Assembly (NCBI RefSeq): GCF_014805685.1
Contig: NC_060901.1
Span: 20,202,405-20,266,404 of the forward strand
Reading direction: 5' to 3'
Length of the DNA stretch: 64,000 bases
From: Silurus meridionalis
Lineage: Eukaryota > Chordata > Actinopteri > Siluriformes > Siluridae
The notes under the pieces were generated by a model. The model did not search any database, was not told where the DNA came from, and saw nothing but the letters and a program-made list of their open reading frames with translations. The position numbers and the translations under genes are program-made. Positions 46,091 through 57,350 of this stretch are shown piece by piece; the stretch's first letter is position 1, and every line of letters starts with the position of its first letter.

Positions 46091-47300
46091 AGAATTACTG
46101 AAAAATTATAGATTATGAAATTATGAATAAATTAAATATGATGAGTTCATCTGAAGTCAATGAAAATAAATAAATTAATTAATTAAACTAATAATTACAT
46201 TAAAATAAATAAATATTTTCTACATAACAAATGGTTTTCCATATTTATACAAATATTTTTTATATATTAAATAAAATATTTGAATGTTAGATTATACTGC
46301 AGCAGAACAAAAGGGGGGAAAATCTAATGCAGTTTTATAGACTTGTGTCTAACCAACACATCAGTCAGTAGTTCAGACCCAATGTTCCTGTTCAGAACGT
46401 CAAATTCCACTCAATCTTTCAGACATGTAGAGATGCTGAAAGAGTCATGTTTACAGCGTAACACCGTAACCGCCTTCCTGTCACTGAGTTCATCTCAGCG
46501 TGAAGTTCTACCAGTGTGGAGAAGAATCCAGACTCACTTAGCTCATATATTTTGTGTTTGAGTTCCAAACATCACTAATGGCATTGTGATGTTTTCGAGA
46601 GGTCTGAGCTGCTGGTATCACTTTCCAACAGACCTCCTGCCTGCTGTGTCTCAGTTTCATCTATACTTTTCTTTTTCTATTGTTGCTGTGTAAAGATTTA
46701 TGCAACATGAGAATGTGAGAGTTTTTCTGATTTGGAGTTAAAATTCAATAAAATATAAATCAGTGTTGAGACTCGGTGCTTCAGCTCTTTTCATGCAGGA
46801 TTTAGAAATGCACCACGGACGAATTACAAAAAATTACATAAAACTCTATTATATACATGTTTTGTGATCATTTCTACCCCCATATCATACACAACTACAT
46901 CCTCTATCTAATTTCATGATCCCTGAAGCTCTCTACAAGCTCTCCAGACAGGTCCATCCCAAATTCAGATCTTTTGCAGATATTGTTAATAATAAATGAC
47001 TTGCTGAAAATCAGATGATCATCAGTGTCCATGCTGTTGAGCCTCGGCTGCTCTGTGACAGTCCATAAACACTTTTATTGAGCTTTCATCAGGATCATGT
47101 TCTCGCTTTCCTGTCTGGATTTTCACCACGTGTCATTTCCATCTCCATTCAGACCTTCTTCGAAACTTTTTGCCCTCTGAACACTTTGCTGATCACCTGC
47201 TCACCTCCTCAACCCCATTAACTTTATTTCCTAATAAAAGGACACAGGAGCATTATTACTGGCTCTCTGAACGCATGCAGACTGCTTGGCACGGTTCTTC
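46090..47300. other. Very AT-rich then unique sequence
   Basis: 46090-46290 is strongly AT-rich with TAAATAAAT-like repeats. The rest is unremarkable. Confidence 0.45.
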
Positions 47301-47530
47301 TCACACCTGTGCATCTCCTGCCATCTCCATCTCCCTCCTGTGTCACCCCCAGATGTGACCCCAGCACCATTGAACCCCATCTTCTCCTCCCACACACAGA
47401 ACTCATCATTATCGCACACAGCGGCGCCGGGCGGGCGGCTGCTCGGAGGGCAGGTGGACCCTGGGAGCAGATGATGACCTCACACCAGGTGAGTGAGAAG
47501 ATGAGGAGGAGGAGGAGGTGTGGAGGAGGC
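47300..47530 (+). other. Locally GC-rich patch with a consensus splice donor
   Basis: Contains GGCGCCGGGCGGGCGGCTGC at 47424-47443, the densest GC/CpG run in the window. About 45 bp later comes a perfect vertebrate donor, CAGGTGAGTGAG, at about 47486. Possible upstream acceptors are pyrimidine-rich tracts ending in CCCCCAG (47352) or CACACAG (47400). Several frames are open across it and none matches a protein I know. It could be part of an exon or 5' UTR exon, or chance. A (GAG)n run follows at 47500-47520. Confidence 0.25.
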
Positions 47531-47636
47531 CAGGAGAAAATCATCACTAAAAATAAACTACAGTAGGAGATTGCTGTCTGAATATTTGTTTCAATTACGT
47601 GAGTTTCTATTGCACAGGTGTTTAATGGTACAGGTG

Positions 47637-47653
47637 TGTGTGTGTGTGTGTGT
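47637..47653. repeat. Short (GT)n tract
   Basis: About eight GT units. Confidence 0.9.
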
Positions 47654-47715
47654 TCGTGTTATCACAATAAGGTCATGAATTCAGAAGGTTCTACATGCTA
47701 AGTTGTTTATTGTTT

Positions 47716-47720
<5 letters not shown>

Positions 47721-47780
<60 letters not shown>
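47721..47780. repeat. (AT)n microsatellite, left half interrupted by transposon
   Basis: About 30 AT units running directly into the CAGTGAGG end of the Tc1-like copy 2. A matching (TA)n array resumes at the other end. Confidence 0.96.
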
Positions 47781-47783
<3 letters not shown>

Positions 47784-49017
47784 TGAGGAAAATAAGTATT
47801 TGAACACCCTGCTATTTTGCAAGTTCTCCCACTTAGAAATCATGGAGGGGTCTAAAATTGTCATCGGAGGTGCATGTCCACTGTGAGAGACATAATCTAA
47901 AAAAAAAATCCAGAAATCACAATATATGATTTTTAAACTATTTATTTGTATGATACAGCTGCACAAGGCTGGAAAGCGCTACGGGGAAATTGTCAAGCAG
48001 CTTGGTGAAAAAAGGTCCACTGTTGGAGCAATCATTAGAAAATGGAAGAAGCTAAACATGACTGTCAATCTCCCTCGAACTGAGGCTCCATGCAAGATCT
48101 CACCTCGTGGGGTCTCAATAAACCTAAGGAAGGTGAGAAATCAGCCCAGAACTACACGGGAGATGCTGGTCAATGACCTGAAAAGAGCTGGGACCACCAT
48201 TTCCAAGGTTACTGTTGGTAATACACTAATAAGTCATGGTTTGAAATCATGCATGGCACAGAAGGTTCCCCTGCTTAAACCAGCACATGTCCAGGCATGT
48301 CTTAAGTTTGCCAATGACCATTTGGATGATCCGGAGGAGTCATGGGAGAAAGTCATGTGGTCAGCTGAGACCAAAATAGAACTTTTGGGTCATAATTCCA
48401 CTAAATGTGGAATTAAGGAGAGGATGTATTGCGGGCCATGTATTGCGAGATTTTGGGGAACAACCTCCTTCCCTCAGTTAGAGCATTGAAGATGGGTCGA
48501 GGCTGGGTCTTCCAACATGACAATGACCCGAAGCACACAGCCAGGATAACCAAGGAGTGGCTCTGTAAGAAGCATATCAAGGTTCTGGCGTGGCCTAGCC
48601 AGTCTCCAGACCTAAACCCAATAGAGAATCTTTGCAGGGAGCTCAAACTCCGTGTTTCTCAGCGACAGGCCAGAAACCTGACTGATCTAGAGAAGATCTG
48701 TGTGGAGGAGTGGGCCAAAATCCCTCCTGCAGTGTGTGCAAACCTGGTGAAAATCTACAGGAAACGTTTGACCTCTGTAATTGCAAACAAAGGCTACTGT
48801 ACCAAATATTAACATTGACTTTCTCAGGTGTTCAAATACTTATTTGCAGCTGTATCATACAAATAAATAGTTAAAAATCATACATTGTGATTTCTGGATT
48901 TTTTTAGATTATGTCTCTCACAGTGGACATGCACCTACGATGACAATTTCAGACCCCTCCATGATTTCTAAGTGGGAGAACTTGCAAAATAGCAGGGTGT
49001 TCAAATACTTATTTTCC

Positions 49018-49023
<6 letters not shown>
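47781..49023 (+). mobile_element. Tc1-like transposon, copy 2, internally deleted (family A)
   Basis: Same family as 20019-21330 but on the opposite strand. The left end is CAGTGAGGAAAATAAGTATT. The right end is its reverse complement, with the last base changed so that it merges into (TA)n. The right inverted repeat is complete, with both AAGTATTTGAACACC-type motifs in reverse orientation. The left repeat is cut at CAGCTGCA (47954-47961) and joined straight to the transposase reading frame, so the left inner motif, the 5' untranslated region and the start codon are lost. Length is 1243 bp against about 1.6 kb for intact relatives. Confidence 0.93.
47962..48812 (+). pseudogene. Tc1-like transposase remnant of copy 2
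   Basis: Starts without the first ~18 residues at [19 protein letters not shown]. It runs in one frame through [48 protein letters not shown] and [15 protein letters not shown]. The first catalytic aspartate (WSDET in the family) is alanine here (GCT at 48364-48366). Near 48425 an internal deletion removes the segment up to the GAMYCEIL region and shifts the frame. The rest reads [31 protein letters not shown] (second D), [10 protein letters not shown] (E), and ends in [13 protein letters not shown]. The D-to-E spacing is 34 residues (DD34E). The protein is inactive. Confidence 0.93.

Positions 49024-49073
<50 letters not shown>
49022..49073. repeat. (TA)n microsatellite, right half
   Basis: About 25 TA units beginning exactly where the right inverted repeat of the Tc1-like element ends. 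Confidence 0.96.
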
Positions 49074-49076
<3 letters not shown>

Positions 49077-49143
49077 TATCTGGTGTAGAAGTGTTTAATG
49101 ATCACTTTTCAAAACCTCATGCTGCATGCTCATGGGAGTTTTA

Positions 49144-49177
<34 letters not shown>
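49144..49177. repeat. (CA)n microsatellite
   Basis: About 17 CA units. Confidence 0.97.
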
Positions 49178-49179
<2 letters not shown>

Positions 49180-49473
49180 AGCATGTACAGCGATATTACT
49201 GTAAATACCAACAAAACTGATTATTAATGTTTTCTTTGCGAGTGCTACACAAAGTGAAATTAAAGGACAGAAAAGCAATACAAATCAACAGACATCATAC
49301 AAATATATATTATAGCAAACTGTGCTAGTGCCCTAGCTTAGCATTAGCATTAAGCAGCTAGCAAAAACGTATTTCTGTTCCAGCCCAGGTATGGTTATTT
49401 CTGCTGAACTGCTTTACTTTTGTTTAAAGTGGTGTTTTAGTGACTTTTATATCAGTTGTGTAGCTGAAAATGA
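49178..49473. other. Unique sequence
   Basis: GCTAGC/TTAGCATTAGC-type motifs near 49320-49365, a low-complexity style common in fish DNA. Otherwise nothing. Confidence 0.4.
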
Positions 49474-49800
49474 CACTATTAAGACGAAAGTTTGTGGACA
49501 CCTGCACATTTATTTCCCCATTTATGCTTACAATAAGCTCCACTCTTCTGGGAAGATGTTTCATTAGATTTAATGGAGATTTTATTCAGACTAAAGTCAG
49601 CTAGTGATGTAGGTGAGGTGAGGAGGCCTGGGGTGATGATCCAATTCATCCCAATAGGTGTTCAATAATGTTGGAGCTCTATAGCAGGAGATCTTCCACA
49701 CATATCCAAACCCATGTAAAGTAGATCTTCATGGAGCTGCCATGTTGGAACAGGTTTGGTGTGCCTCCAGGTTTGTGCTAGCAGTTTGGGAAAGAAAGTT
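49474..49800 (-). pseudogene. Tc1-like transposon relic (family B)
   Basis: The minus strand reads from a GTTCCAACATGGCAGCTCCA segment (SSMK... region after the second aspartate) through several stops, to LMKHLPRRVELI. It ends in GTGTCCACAAACTTTCGTCT, a form of the terminal inverted repeat of a common fish Tc1-like family. CACTATT at 49474 is probably the outer end. The C-terminal segment is homologous to 14420-14550. The 5' half is missing and the frame is destroyed. Confidence 0.72.
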
Positions 49801-52800
49801 TCAGGAACGGCTCAGCAGAACGTGTGTTAATGCGACTTCTGTAGCATTAAGTAATAAAACTACAGAAATATGGCATGAACGTGGCTCAGACCACAACACA
49901 CAGCAGGATTCAATCTGTTCTGAATCTTTTCATGATCTATTCAACTGAAAGGAGCCAGAACACGTTCAAGGGGAACTCGGGGCCGTCCAGACTTTTGTCT
50001 CTTTTGTGGAAAGATTTAAATGTCAGGAATTATTTGAGAAACCAGGGTTATTTGCGGAACCGAACTTGGCTGCGTTTGAACACGATAAAATTACATACTG
50101 AAAAGGATCATGAGACTTCAAACTGAGACTGCGATCGTATTTTATATTTAAACACTGGGAATTGTAATATACAAGCATACAAACTAGTTTAATAATGATG
50201 TTGCATGGTATTTAAAAACATCTGTACAGACAAAGGCAGGACCAACAATCCGAACATGGAGTAATTTGTTCCATAATGTCATTAAATTCTTGATACTGAT
50301 TGGACGAGAAGCTTTATATTAAATCATTTTTATAGTAATAACCGTAATTAATATAAAATATGAATATTTAATGCAAGATTCATATGACGAAACGTCGGTT
50401 TATAGCGGCTCTTCAAAAAATAGCTTTTCACAAAACAATTAAAGTAACTATAAACGGACAAACACACATCACTAAATCACACCTTTGTGTCGTTAATTAA
50501 CGTGCACGTCTATAAACGTTTTATTTTGACGTAGGGTCGTGAATGTTTTGCTAGCCATGGAAGTTCTAACACTCAGCTGCTGACTCTCAGGACTCTGAAA
50601 TCTGTCTGCTGTCACTCACATTCTATTACTTCTTTAACGATTTTCAAAGAAAATAATTCCAGATACCAGACAAAATAGTAATGTAATAATCATAACCCCA
50701 TGAAAGTAATTCTCTCTGTCCATTCTTCTAAACAAACCATCTTTGTCCTAGAAGCATCCGTGGTGGGTTCTGCCTGGACTTGACGCATTACTCTTAATCA
50801 TGGTGGTATTTTGACTGGGATCCGTGTCACATTCCAGATCCACAAATCTCCGAGCTGCGTGTCCGAGTGATGACCTGTGGGTGTCTTCCAGTGGAGCCGC
50901 TCGGTCCGGCTGAGCTTAAGAAACGCTCGCTTATGAGAAATTGCAGATGAGTGATTTTGTTGGACGACTCCCAGGAATTTGTAGAATTAAAGGTCTCCAT
51001 TTGCTGGAAAATGGCAGTTCGGTCAAGTTCGGGTTTCCTGACAGAGCCGCTTGCTCTGGCCAGCTTTTAACCAAGTCCAGTTGGATTTCATGAACTGATG
51101 CAGCGGAATATTCAGGCTGAATGTCTGCACTACGAAGGATTGGATGAAGGAGGAAGGAAGAAGACGATGATGGAAGCTAGTTGAAGAGTAAACACCTCTC
51201 ATACTGCTGCTGGGATCCGTGTTCTCATAGCAGCTTTCAGAAACACGGTGTGACCACAGAAACATTTTCATCTGCGCTTTGGACACTGACTATTAGTGGC
51301 CAAGGACATTGTGCAGTTTGGAAGGCTACGATGGAAACCCCTGCGACAGAAGTCCAACGTGCTGAATCAGCGCTTTGTGGTTTTGCAAAGTCATGGAAAT
51401 ATGAGGAGAGGGTTTAATCAATGTCACGCTAATCAAATGTGTTGTCACGCTGTGATAAAATTCCACCTGATATTTCTGTCCTGCCTCGATTTTCTGGCTG
51501 GCTGCAGGGAAAGTGGAGAAGGGAGGAGGTGAATTGGAGCAGCCGAGTCCGTCGGGGGAACGAGTAACGGAACACTGCTCTGCTCTCCTTCCCAGCATGC
51601 AACACCCAGGCGCTGCATCCGCACCGTGCCTGATACAATCAAACCAGTCATTTCCTCTGCGTAATTGACGAAAAAAGCTATGCCTGCGGGACCACGGCTA
51701 AAAGCCACGGCTAAAATATGCAACAAGAACAAATCAGGCCTCCGTTTCCCCAAATGCATCGTGGGATAACGATCCTCATTACATGCAGGAGAGCGGCAGA
51801 ACTTTTTCGGAAACCACGTTCGGATCGAGGACAATAGAAGTCTTGCATCAGAAGGCACGAGCTAATCCGATTGCTTCTTCGTACACATCCGCGCGGTAAT
51901 TTTTCATAAATCGAACGCATGGATAATAGAATAAAGGCACCTGCTCGAAAGCGCCGTCATCAAGCATCCGCGTCTGTAAATGAGACATGATTGGGAATTA
52001 AACTCTTCCCTGTAGACACCTGAGTGTTGATGTGAGGAATAAAACACGACACGATGTGCTGTTACAGGAAACTAATCAGCAGCAGGGTGGTGTGATGATA
52101 TTTATAGAGGTTTATTCATGCAGCACGCCTGATTGGATGAGTTCTTATAAGAAGAAAGACATCTGCACTTTTTTCCTGACAAGTGAAAGACCCAGAGCAG
52201 ACGCAGCAGACTCGAGATCACGGAGGTCAAACACAGACATATTACTTTGTTTCTGCGCTGACGCATCATTTATACTCTGGCATTTGGGAGCAGTGGCTGA
52301 ATATGAAGAACCAGAACTCCGTCATGAGCAATTACCTGCAAAGCTTCAGACAAACTGCAAAAGCGCAGACACCAAGACTGGTTTGTAGCACCATAAGCAG
52401 ATCCCATTACCCTGAAATGTCCCTATGAATGTTTTATTAAGAAGGTCACCACTTGATAATATTTTGTTGTGGAACTCCAGGTTCTACCAGAAGGTCAGAC
52501 CAGTGTTACTAATGCTTTATTTTTATGCTTTTTTCACAAGGGTCTTAGACTTGAGAGAACAACACGGTTCACTGCTTTACATCTATATGAAGTCCTCTGA
52601 AGCTCCAGTAACTTCTCATATGTCTTTTCTCTTCATTTGGGTTCTCTCAGCGTTCTCTCAGGGTTTCTTTCTGCCATTCAGGAAGCGTGTGTGAATTTGT
52701 AGTATGTTTGTACAGGCATCTGATTCATGATGTAGATCTGCCTCATGTTCCTGAAATAAACTCTGGATTTAGTGGAATCCTGAAAAAATACACTGGAATA

Positions 52801-53569
52801 GAAGCATGGACTTACATCATTTCATTCCGGAAGAAATTGTGACACACGACCTTCTTTAGAAAAAGTCTCTGGATACCTGATTAGATGACTGTTGGTGTTT
52901 GCTGAAGCAGATGAATCAAACGTGAAAATATATGAAACAGGGAAAAAAAAACAAATACCTTTATGGTCCATTACCTTCTTGCTTATTCTCATCGTTTTCT
53001 TTTTTCTGTTTTTTTTTCCACAGGTGCTCATTTTTTTGGTGCCACTCTTTTATTTAGAGGTCGCTATTGATTTCTTCACTGTAACACCCTCATTTCAAAA
53101 GCATTAAAACCAAATTGTGTTAAGCCTCCAGGCAGGATAAAGACCAAAAAAACTAAACTAACTAAAAAACACACAAAAAAATCCACTGTTCTTCACTTGC
53201 TGCTGAGTCGTTCTTCACCCAAATCTGCTCACAAGACCATTCACAAATAATTACCATCAGCAGATTTATTTCGCTCATCAGCCAGGTTTTTAATTAAATA
53301 ACATAGTGAAATTAATTAAGATTATATCCCCTCGCTGGGCTGAATCAAATGATTGCACCTCTCCCAGAGAGCATGTCCTGGAAGTGAATTTGAGTGGAGA
53401 GAAGGTTGGGTCATGGAGACCCCGGGACTTGCAGAATGCTCCAAGAGTGTGTGCTATTGAATTATGGTACATATGAATAAATGATGCTTTTGAATCTGAA
53501 AATGTCGAGTTTTCTAAATTCAGGTGTAACTGACAGAAATGTATTTCTGAATGTGTATTATATTAAACA
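49801..53569. other. Unique sequence with a CpG-retaining block
   Basis: 51,480-51,980 keeps many CpG dinucleotides and is repeat-free, and overlapping minus-strand frames (51445-51858 and others) cross it without a recognisable domain. It is a candidate conserved non-coding block. 50,270-50,530 may be a dispersed AT-rich repeat (AAACGTCGGTTTATAGCGG and ACAATTAAAGTAACTATAAA segments) but has no second copy in this window. Confidence 0.4.
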
Positions 53570-53800
53570 AGGAGGTGGAAGCTTAGTGGTGAAGGCTCTG
53601 GATTACTGATCAGAAGGTCAGGGGGTTCTAGTTCCAGGATTGCCAAGCTTCCACTCTTGGGGCCCTTGAGTAAGGCCCTTAACCTTCTGTGCTCCAGGGG
53701 TGCTGTATCATTGCTGACTCTGTGCTCTGACCCCAGATTCTTAACATCATTGGGTAATGCAAAGAACTTCATTGTTCTGTGAAGTACATGTGACCTTCCT
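53570..53800 (+). mobile_element. tRNA-related SINE, most complete copy
   Basis: The head GGTGGAAGCTTAGTGGTGAA resembles a tRNA box A region (usual form TAGCTCAGTGG). GATCAGAAGGTCAGGGGGTT then CTAGTTCC is a decayed box B. The body reads CTTCCACTCTTGGGGCCCTT, GAGTAAGGCCCTTAACCTTC, CTCCAGGGGTGCTGTATCAT and TGCGCTCTGACCCCAG-like sequence, ending near TGTGAAGTACATGTGACC. The body after the ring-like GGGCCC segment differs from the copies at 25 kb, so at least two SINE subfamilies share the same head. Confidence 0.78.
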
Positions 53801-54860
53801 TTCTTTTTCCCTTAATATTTACCAATCGCTTTATCTAATACACACCTACACAAAATTAAAATACTACACAATACGACAACATTTTCACAAAAGCATCTGG
53901 AGTTTTTGGAAGGAGTCTCAGAACATTCTAACATTCAAAGGCGAAGCTATAAATTTACAAGACACAAATTTCCAAATTAAAAACGTGTGATGTTCGTTAG
54001 TTAATAAGAAGCTGTGATTGTGTCTGGAATGATGGCATGGAGGAAGAGAAGAAGAGGAATATTTTAGGTTTGATTAATTTCCTATAACTGAATAACTCCA
54101 GGTGTTTTATTTCAGATGTTATTGGCAGAAAAAATCATATTTTCCCCCAAAGTACTTTTTTTCCCTTTTTGGGTAAGTTCTCACATACATACTCCAAACC
54201 TTTCAATTGTAATATTTTCATTTTACAAGTTTAGTCTTTGTGAAGTTTATGTCATCCATCCTTCATCCTACGCAATACGAAAGCCTTCAAACGTGTCAAA
54301 TAGCAGTTCATCAGTTCTATTGCCTTTCTGTAAAATAAAAAAAGACAGACTGAGTTCAGAGTCCAGATGAAGAGTGTTCTGATTGCTGGCACACCGCCGG
54401 GCTCTCAGCAGGCCCATGCTCGGGGAAACCAGCGAGTCTCCCAGGGAGGCAGATGATTGAGAAGGAGGATTGAGACGTGGTGATGAAGAGTGTCCTACAG
54501 CATACTTGAGTCAAATATCAGAGCAAAGGATCTACTTGAGCAGAAATAACCACATCCTCGTGCAATCTCAGAGTCGAGGCATGTTGGAGAAGGAGAAATG
54601 AAGTGCTGGAATGGGTTTTTCCAACGTGAGATTGATGTACACACACTAATCTAAGCAGCTGCTGAAGAATTACGAGCAGAAGGATAAGGAGTGTGTGGAT
54701 GTGTTTATCTCGAGGCCATTTGGTAAAAAAAAAAACTAAAATAATGTTTAAAAAACACGATCGTTTTAAACACAGGATGGGTCAAAAATGACCAACTTTA
54801 ATGGATTAAAACTGGAAATCCAACCATAGAAATGTGTAAACATTATGAAGAAGGTGCTAG

Positions 54861-54865
<5 letters not shown>
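53801..54865. other. Unique sequence
   Basis: No recognised feature. 54,370-54,500 is somewhat GC-rich. Confidence 0.4.

Positions 54866-54895
<30 letters not shown>
54866..54895. repeat. (GT)n microsatellite
   Basis: About 15 GT units. Confidence 0.97.
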
Positions 54896-54897
<2 letters not shown>

Positions 54898-55310
54898 GCA
54901 TTGGCAGCTCTGAGCTCTAGACTCGGGCTGTCTGTTAGTTCCGGCTGGGCGATCTCACTTCATCTCTCATCACAGTGATACGAGCGTGGAGACGGGCCGA
55001 GCTCTGACCACTGCCACCATGTCGACTAGACACAAGAAGTGTTTCCTGATTCCTGATCGCAGCGACGCCGCATGAATATGCATTTATCTCCCGAACACTT
55101 CTCCTCTCGCAGACTTGACATCTTATCACAGCCTTCGAGCTCTGCCTCGACTATTCCCTACGTTTCGGAAGAGTTTGACTGAAGCCTTGCAATATTTATG
55201 CATTTTTTTTTTCAAAGCCCGAAAGTAAAACAAATCAAACTTGGTCACAAAAAAGGATTAAGTGGAAGCGCTGTTTGTAGGATGGATACAGTCATTCACT
55301 CTGTACATTC
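54896..55310. other. CpG-retaining unique sequence
   Basis: 54,940-55,180 keeps many CpG dinucleotides and contains GCATGAATATGCATTTATC. It is a weak candidate for conserved non-coding DNA. The minus-strand frame at 54935-55129 has no domain. Confidence 0.35.
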
Positions 55311-55430
55311 ATGTGTCATGTGGATAAGGCATTAGGCTTTGGATCAGAAGGTCAGGAGCTCAAAACCCAGCACCACCAAGCCCTTGGCTCTTAACTGTTC
55401 AGTAAGATTGTCTACCAAATGCTTCCTGGT
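55311..55430 (+). mobile_element. tRNA-related SINE copy, diverged
   Basis: Reads GTGGATAAGGCATTAGGC, GGATCAGAAGGTCAGGAGCT, CAAAACCCAGCACCACCAAG, then CTACCAAATGC at the 3' end. The GCTCAAAACCC segment is a decayed box B. A large part of the middle is missing. Confidence 0.68.
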
Positions 55431-55574
55431 CCATGTGATGGCTTTCAAATTACCAGTTCTTCATGTGAGCTGTGCTCTGTTTCAGACTAAACCCACGTGA
55501 AAGCCCTATAAATCACACGTCTGTGTGCTGGAAGCTTCAGGTATTTTCTGTACCATTCTAAGCTAACACCTGGG

Positions 55575-55855
55575 AGGTGGGAGATTAGTGGATAAGGCAG
55601 TGGTGTCCAGTCTTTTCCACTAAGAGCCGTGTGGATGCAGGTTTTCAGGTGGAATCTGGTGCGGTTCGGTTGAAATGAAAACCTGCACCCACACCGGCTC
55701 TTTGCAGAAAAGATTGGACACACTGGGTTTAGGCTTCGAACTTCAGATCTGAAGGTCATGAGTTCAAATCCCAAACACATCAAGCTTTCACTCCTGGGCC
55801 TTTGAGTTGTTTTGGATTTGGCCGTCTGGAAAAACAATGCTGTAAATGTAAATTC
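55575..55855 (+). mobile_element. tRNA-related SINE split by a nested MITE
   Basis: The SINE head (AGTGGATAAGG) lies before 55598. The rest resumes after 55725 with TTTAGGCTTCGAACTTCAGA, CTGAAGGTCATGAGTTCAAA (box B-like GAGTTCAAATCCC), and ends near GCTGTAAATGTAAA. The intervening 128 bp is foreign to the family and is described separately. Confidence 0.72.
55598..55725. mobile_element. 128-bp palindromic hAT-like MITE inside a SINE
   Basis: The left arm begins CAGTGGTGTCCAGTCTTTTC, and the reverse complement of the right arm begins CAGTGTGTCCAATCTTTTCT. The arms stay similar for about 45 bp each, including AAGAGCC(G)GTGTGG and TGCAGGTTTTC. Only about 35 bp lies between them. The flanking 8-mers are GGATAAGG (55590-55597) and GGTTTAGG (55726-55733), matching at 6 of 8 positions. 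A CAGTG terminus and 8-bp duplication fit the hAT superfamily. Too short for any protein, it would depend on a transposase supplied elsewhere. Confidence 0.65.
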
Positions 55856-57284
55856 ACAGCCCTGCATCTCGCCTGGGTATAAATTCATGTTTATTTTCAG
55901 GCACAACCTCCTGCAGATGGAGTTCAGTTTATAGCTGCTGAATGTCCATATTCCTGTCAGTTCCATAGTCCGCCACTCTGATGTCAGACGAATAGATTAA
56001 ACAGTCATTTCAACTGGAAGTTCACACTGACACACTGTTGAACCCATTTCATTGATCAGCTCTTTTCCCTGTAAATGGCCGCCTGTTTTTTATTTATTTT
56101 ATTTGGAGAAAACCTCGCTATATGATAGCGTTTTGAACAGCTGTGCTCCGGTCCAATTAACTCAGTGGACCTGCAACGTGAAATATTTACAGCCCACAGC
56201 GTTGAAAAGTGACCCTTACACCTGGGTCCTGAACACTAAACCTGCCCTTCTGCCCTGAACTGCAACACACAGCAGGACAAAATCCGCCAAATAGTTGGAT
56301 ATAAAAAATAAATGTTGCTGTTCAGTATATTTTATTGCAGATCTCTGGACCTGCGTCAGGTACACTAGGGCACTGTCCGAGGTCCTGTATGTCAGAGGAA
56401 ACCGAGTTAATTGTGTGGAATCGGACCGCAGTGCCGACCAGGTCGCTGGACGACTGCAGGAAAGGTCACTTCTATGAAAGTGTTGTTTCTAAAACTTTCT
56501 CATGGGGAGATTTTGTTTGATTAGTTGTTGTGGAAGAAATAAAAAAATTGTCATATATTAAACCTGGAGTTTCAGAAGACAGAATTCACTGGAGATATTA
56601 TGGAGGAAAAGAAGAAGTTTTTACAAAAATAAAATGTGCAAATTAATTTCCAGTAAAAATTTGATAAATAGAATGCATGTGATCACAATCGGAGACTTTT
56701 ACAGTTCAAAAGTAGTCAACAGAATAAACTCCATATGGCTGAACTGATCCATATCCAGTCATATTCTCTTATTGAACCTCAACACGCACACTTCTAAAAT
56801 TATTCCAATCTTCATGAATGAATGCAGCACAAAAATCAGAAAACCTTTCCCATTTTTGCTCATTATTTCCTGTTTTCAGGAGTACAAACCAAGAGCAGTG
56901 AGATGAAGGTCATTAGGAGATGTTGTTCTGATTGACGGGGCTGAGCCACTAATCCACATTGCCACGATCTTCGATTTGTTTACAGACACTTCCTCCTCCT
57001 CCTCCTCCTCCTCCTCCTCAGTCCAATCTGGAACCAGACTTTCTATCACTTGTACTTAAACCCAACATCGTCATTATGGATCACTCACAAGTGCCTCATT
57101 AGGTTCCTCAGTTGTACTGGATGCATTCCAAGACTCTGAGTGGCAAAAAGATCCACTGGATAGGATGTAGATGATCCCAGGTGAGGGTTTAATGCGAGAG
57201 CTCCTGCTGTGTCTGTAAAGAGACCACTTTATAACTTATTTATAAATATAAATTATTAGAAATGTATTATAAATTATTTATAAT
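55856..57284. other. Unique sequence with a (CCT)n tract
   Basis: A (TCC)n tract lies at 56991-57019. Otherwise nothing recognised. Frames at 56052-56520 have no domain. Confidence 0.45.
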
Positions 57285-57350
57285 CAATAATTCAGTTTAA
57301 TTCAGTTTTATTTATGTAGTGTTTCTAAGCAGCTTTACAGAAATTAGAAG
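57285..57350 (-). mobile_element. L2/SINE 3' tail relic
   Basis: The minus strand reads CTGTAAAGCTGCTTAGAAAC, then CATAAATAAAACTGAATTAA, the conserved fish L2-type tail also seen at 10.8 kb and 18.7 kb. No upstream LINE body is recognisable. Confidence 0.65.

Noticed and set aside
50270..50530. AT-rich segment resembling a dispersed fish repeat
   Set aside because: I have a vague memory of similar sequence but no second copy in the window and no terminal structure, so it was not annotated as an element.
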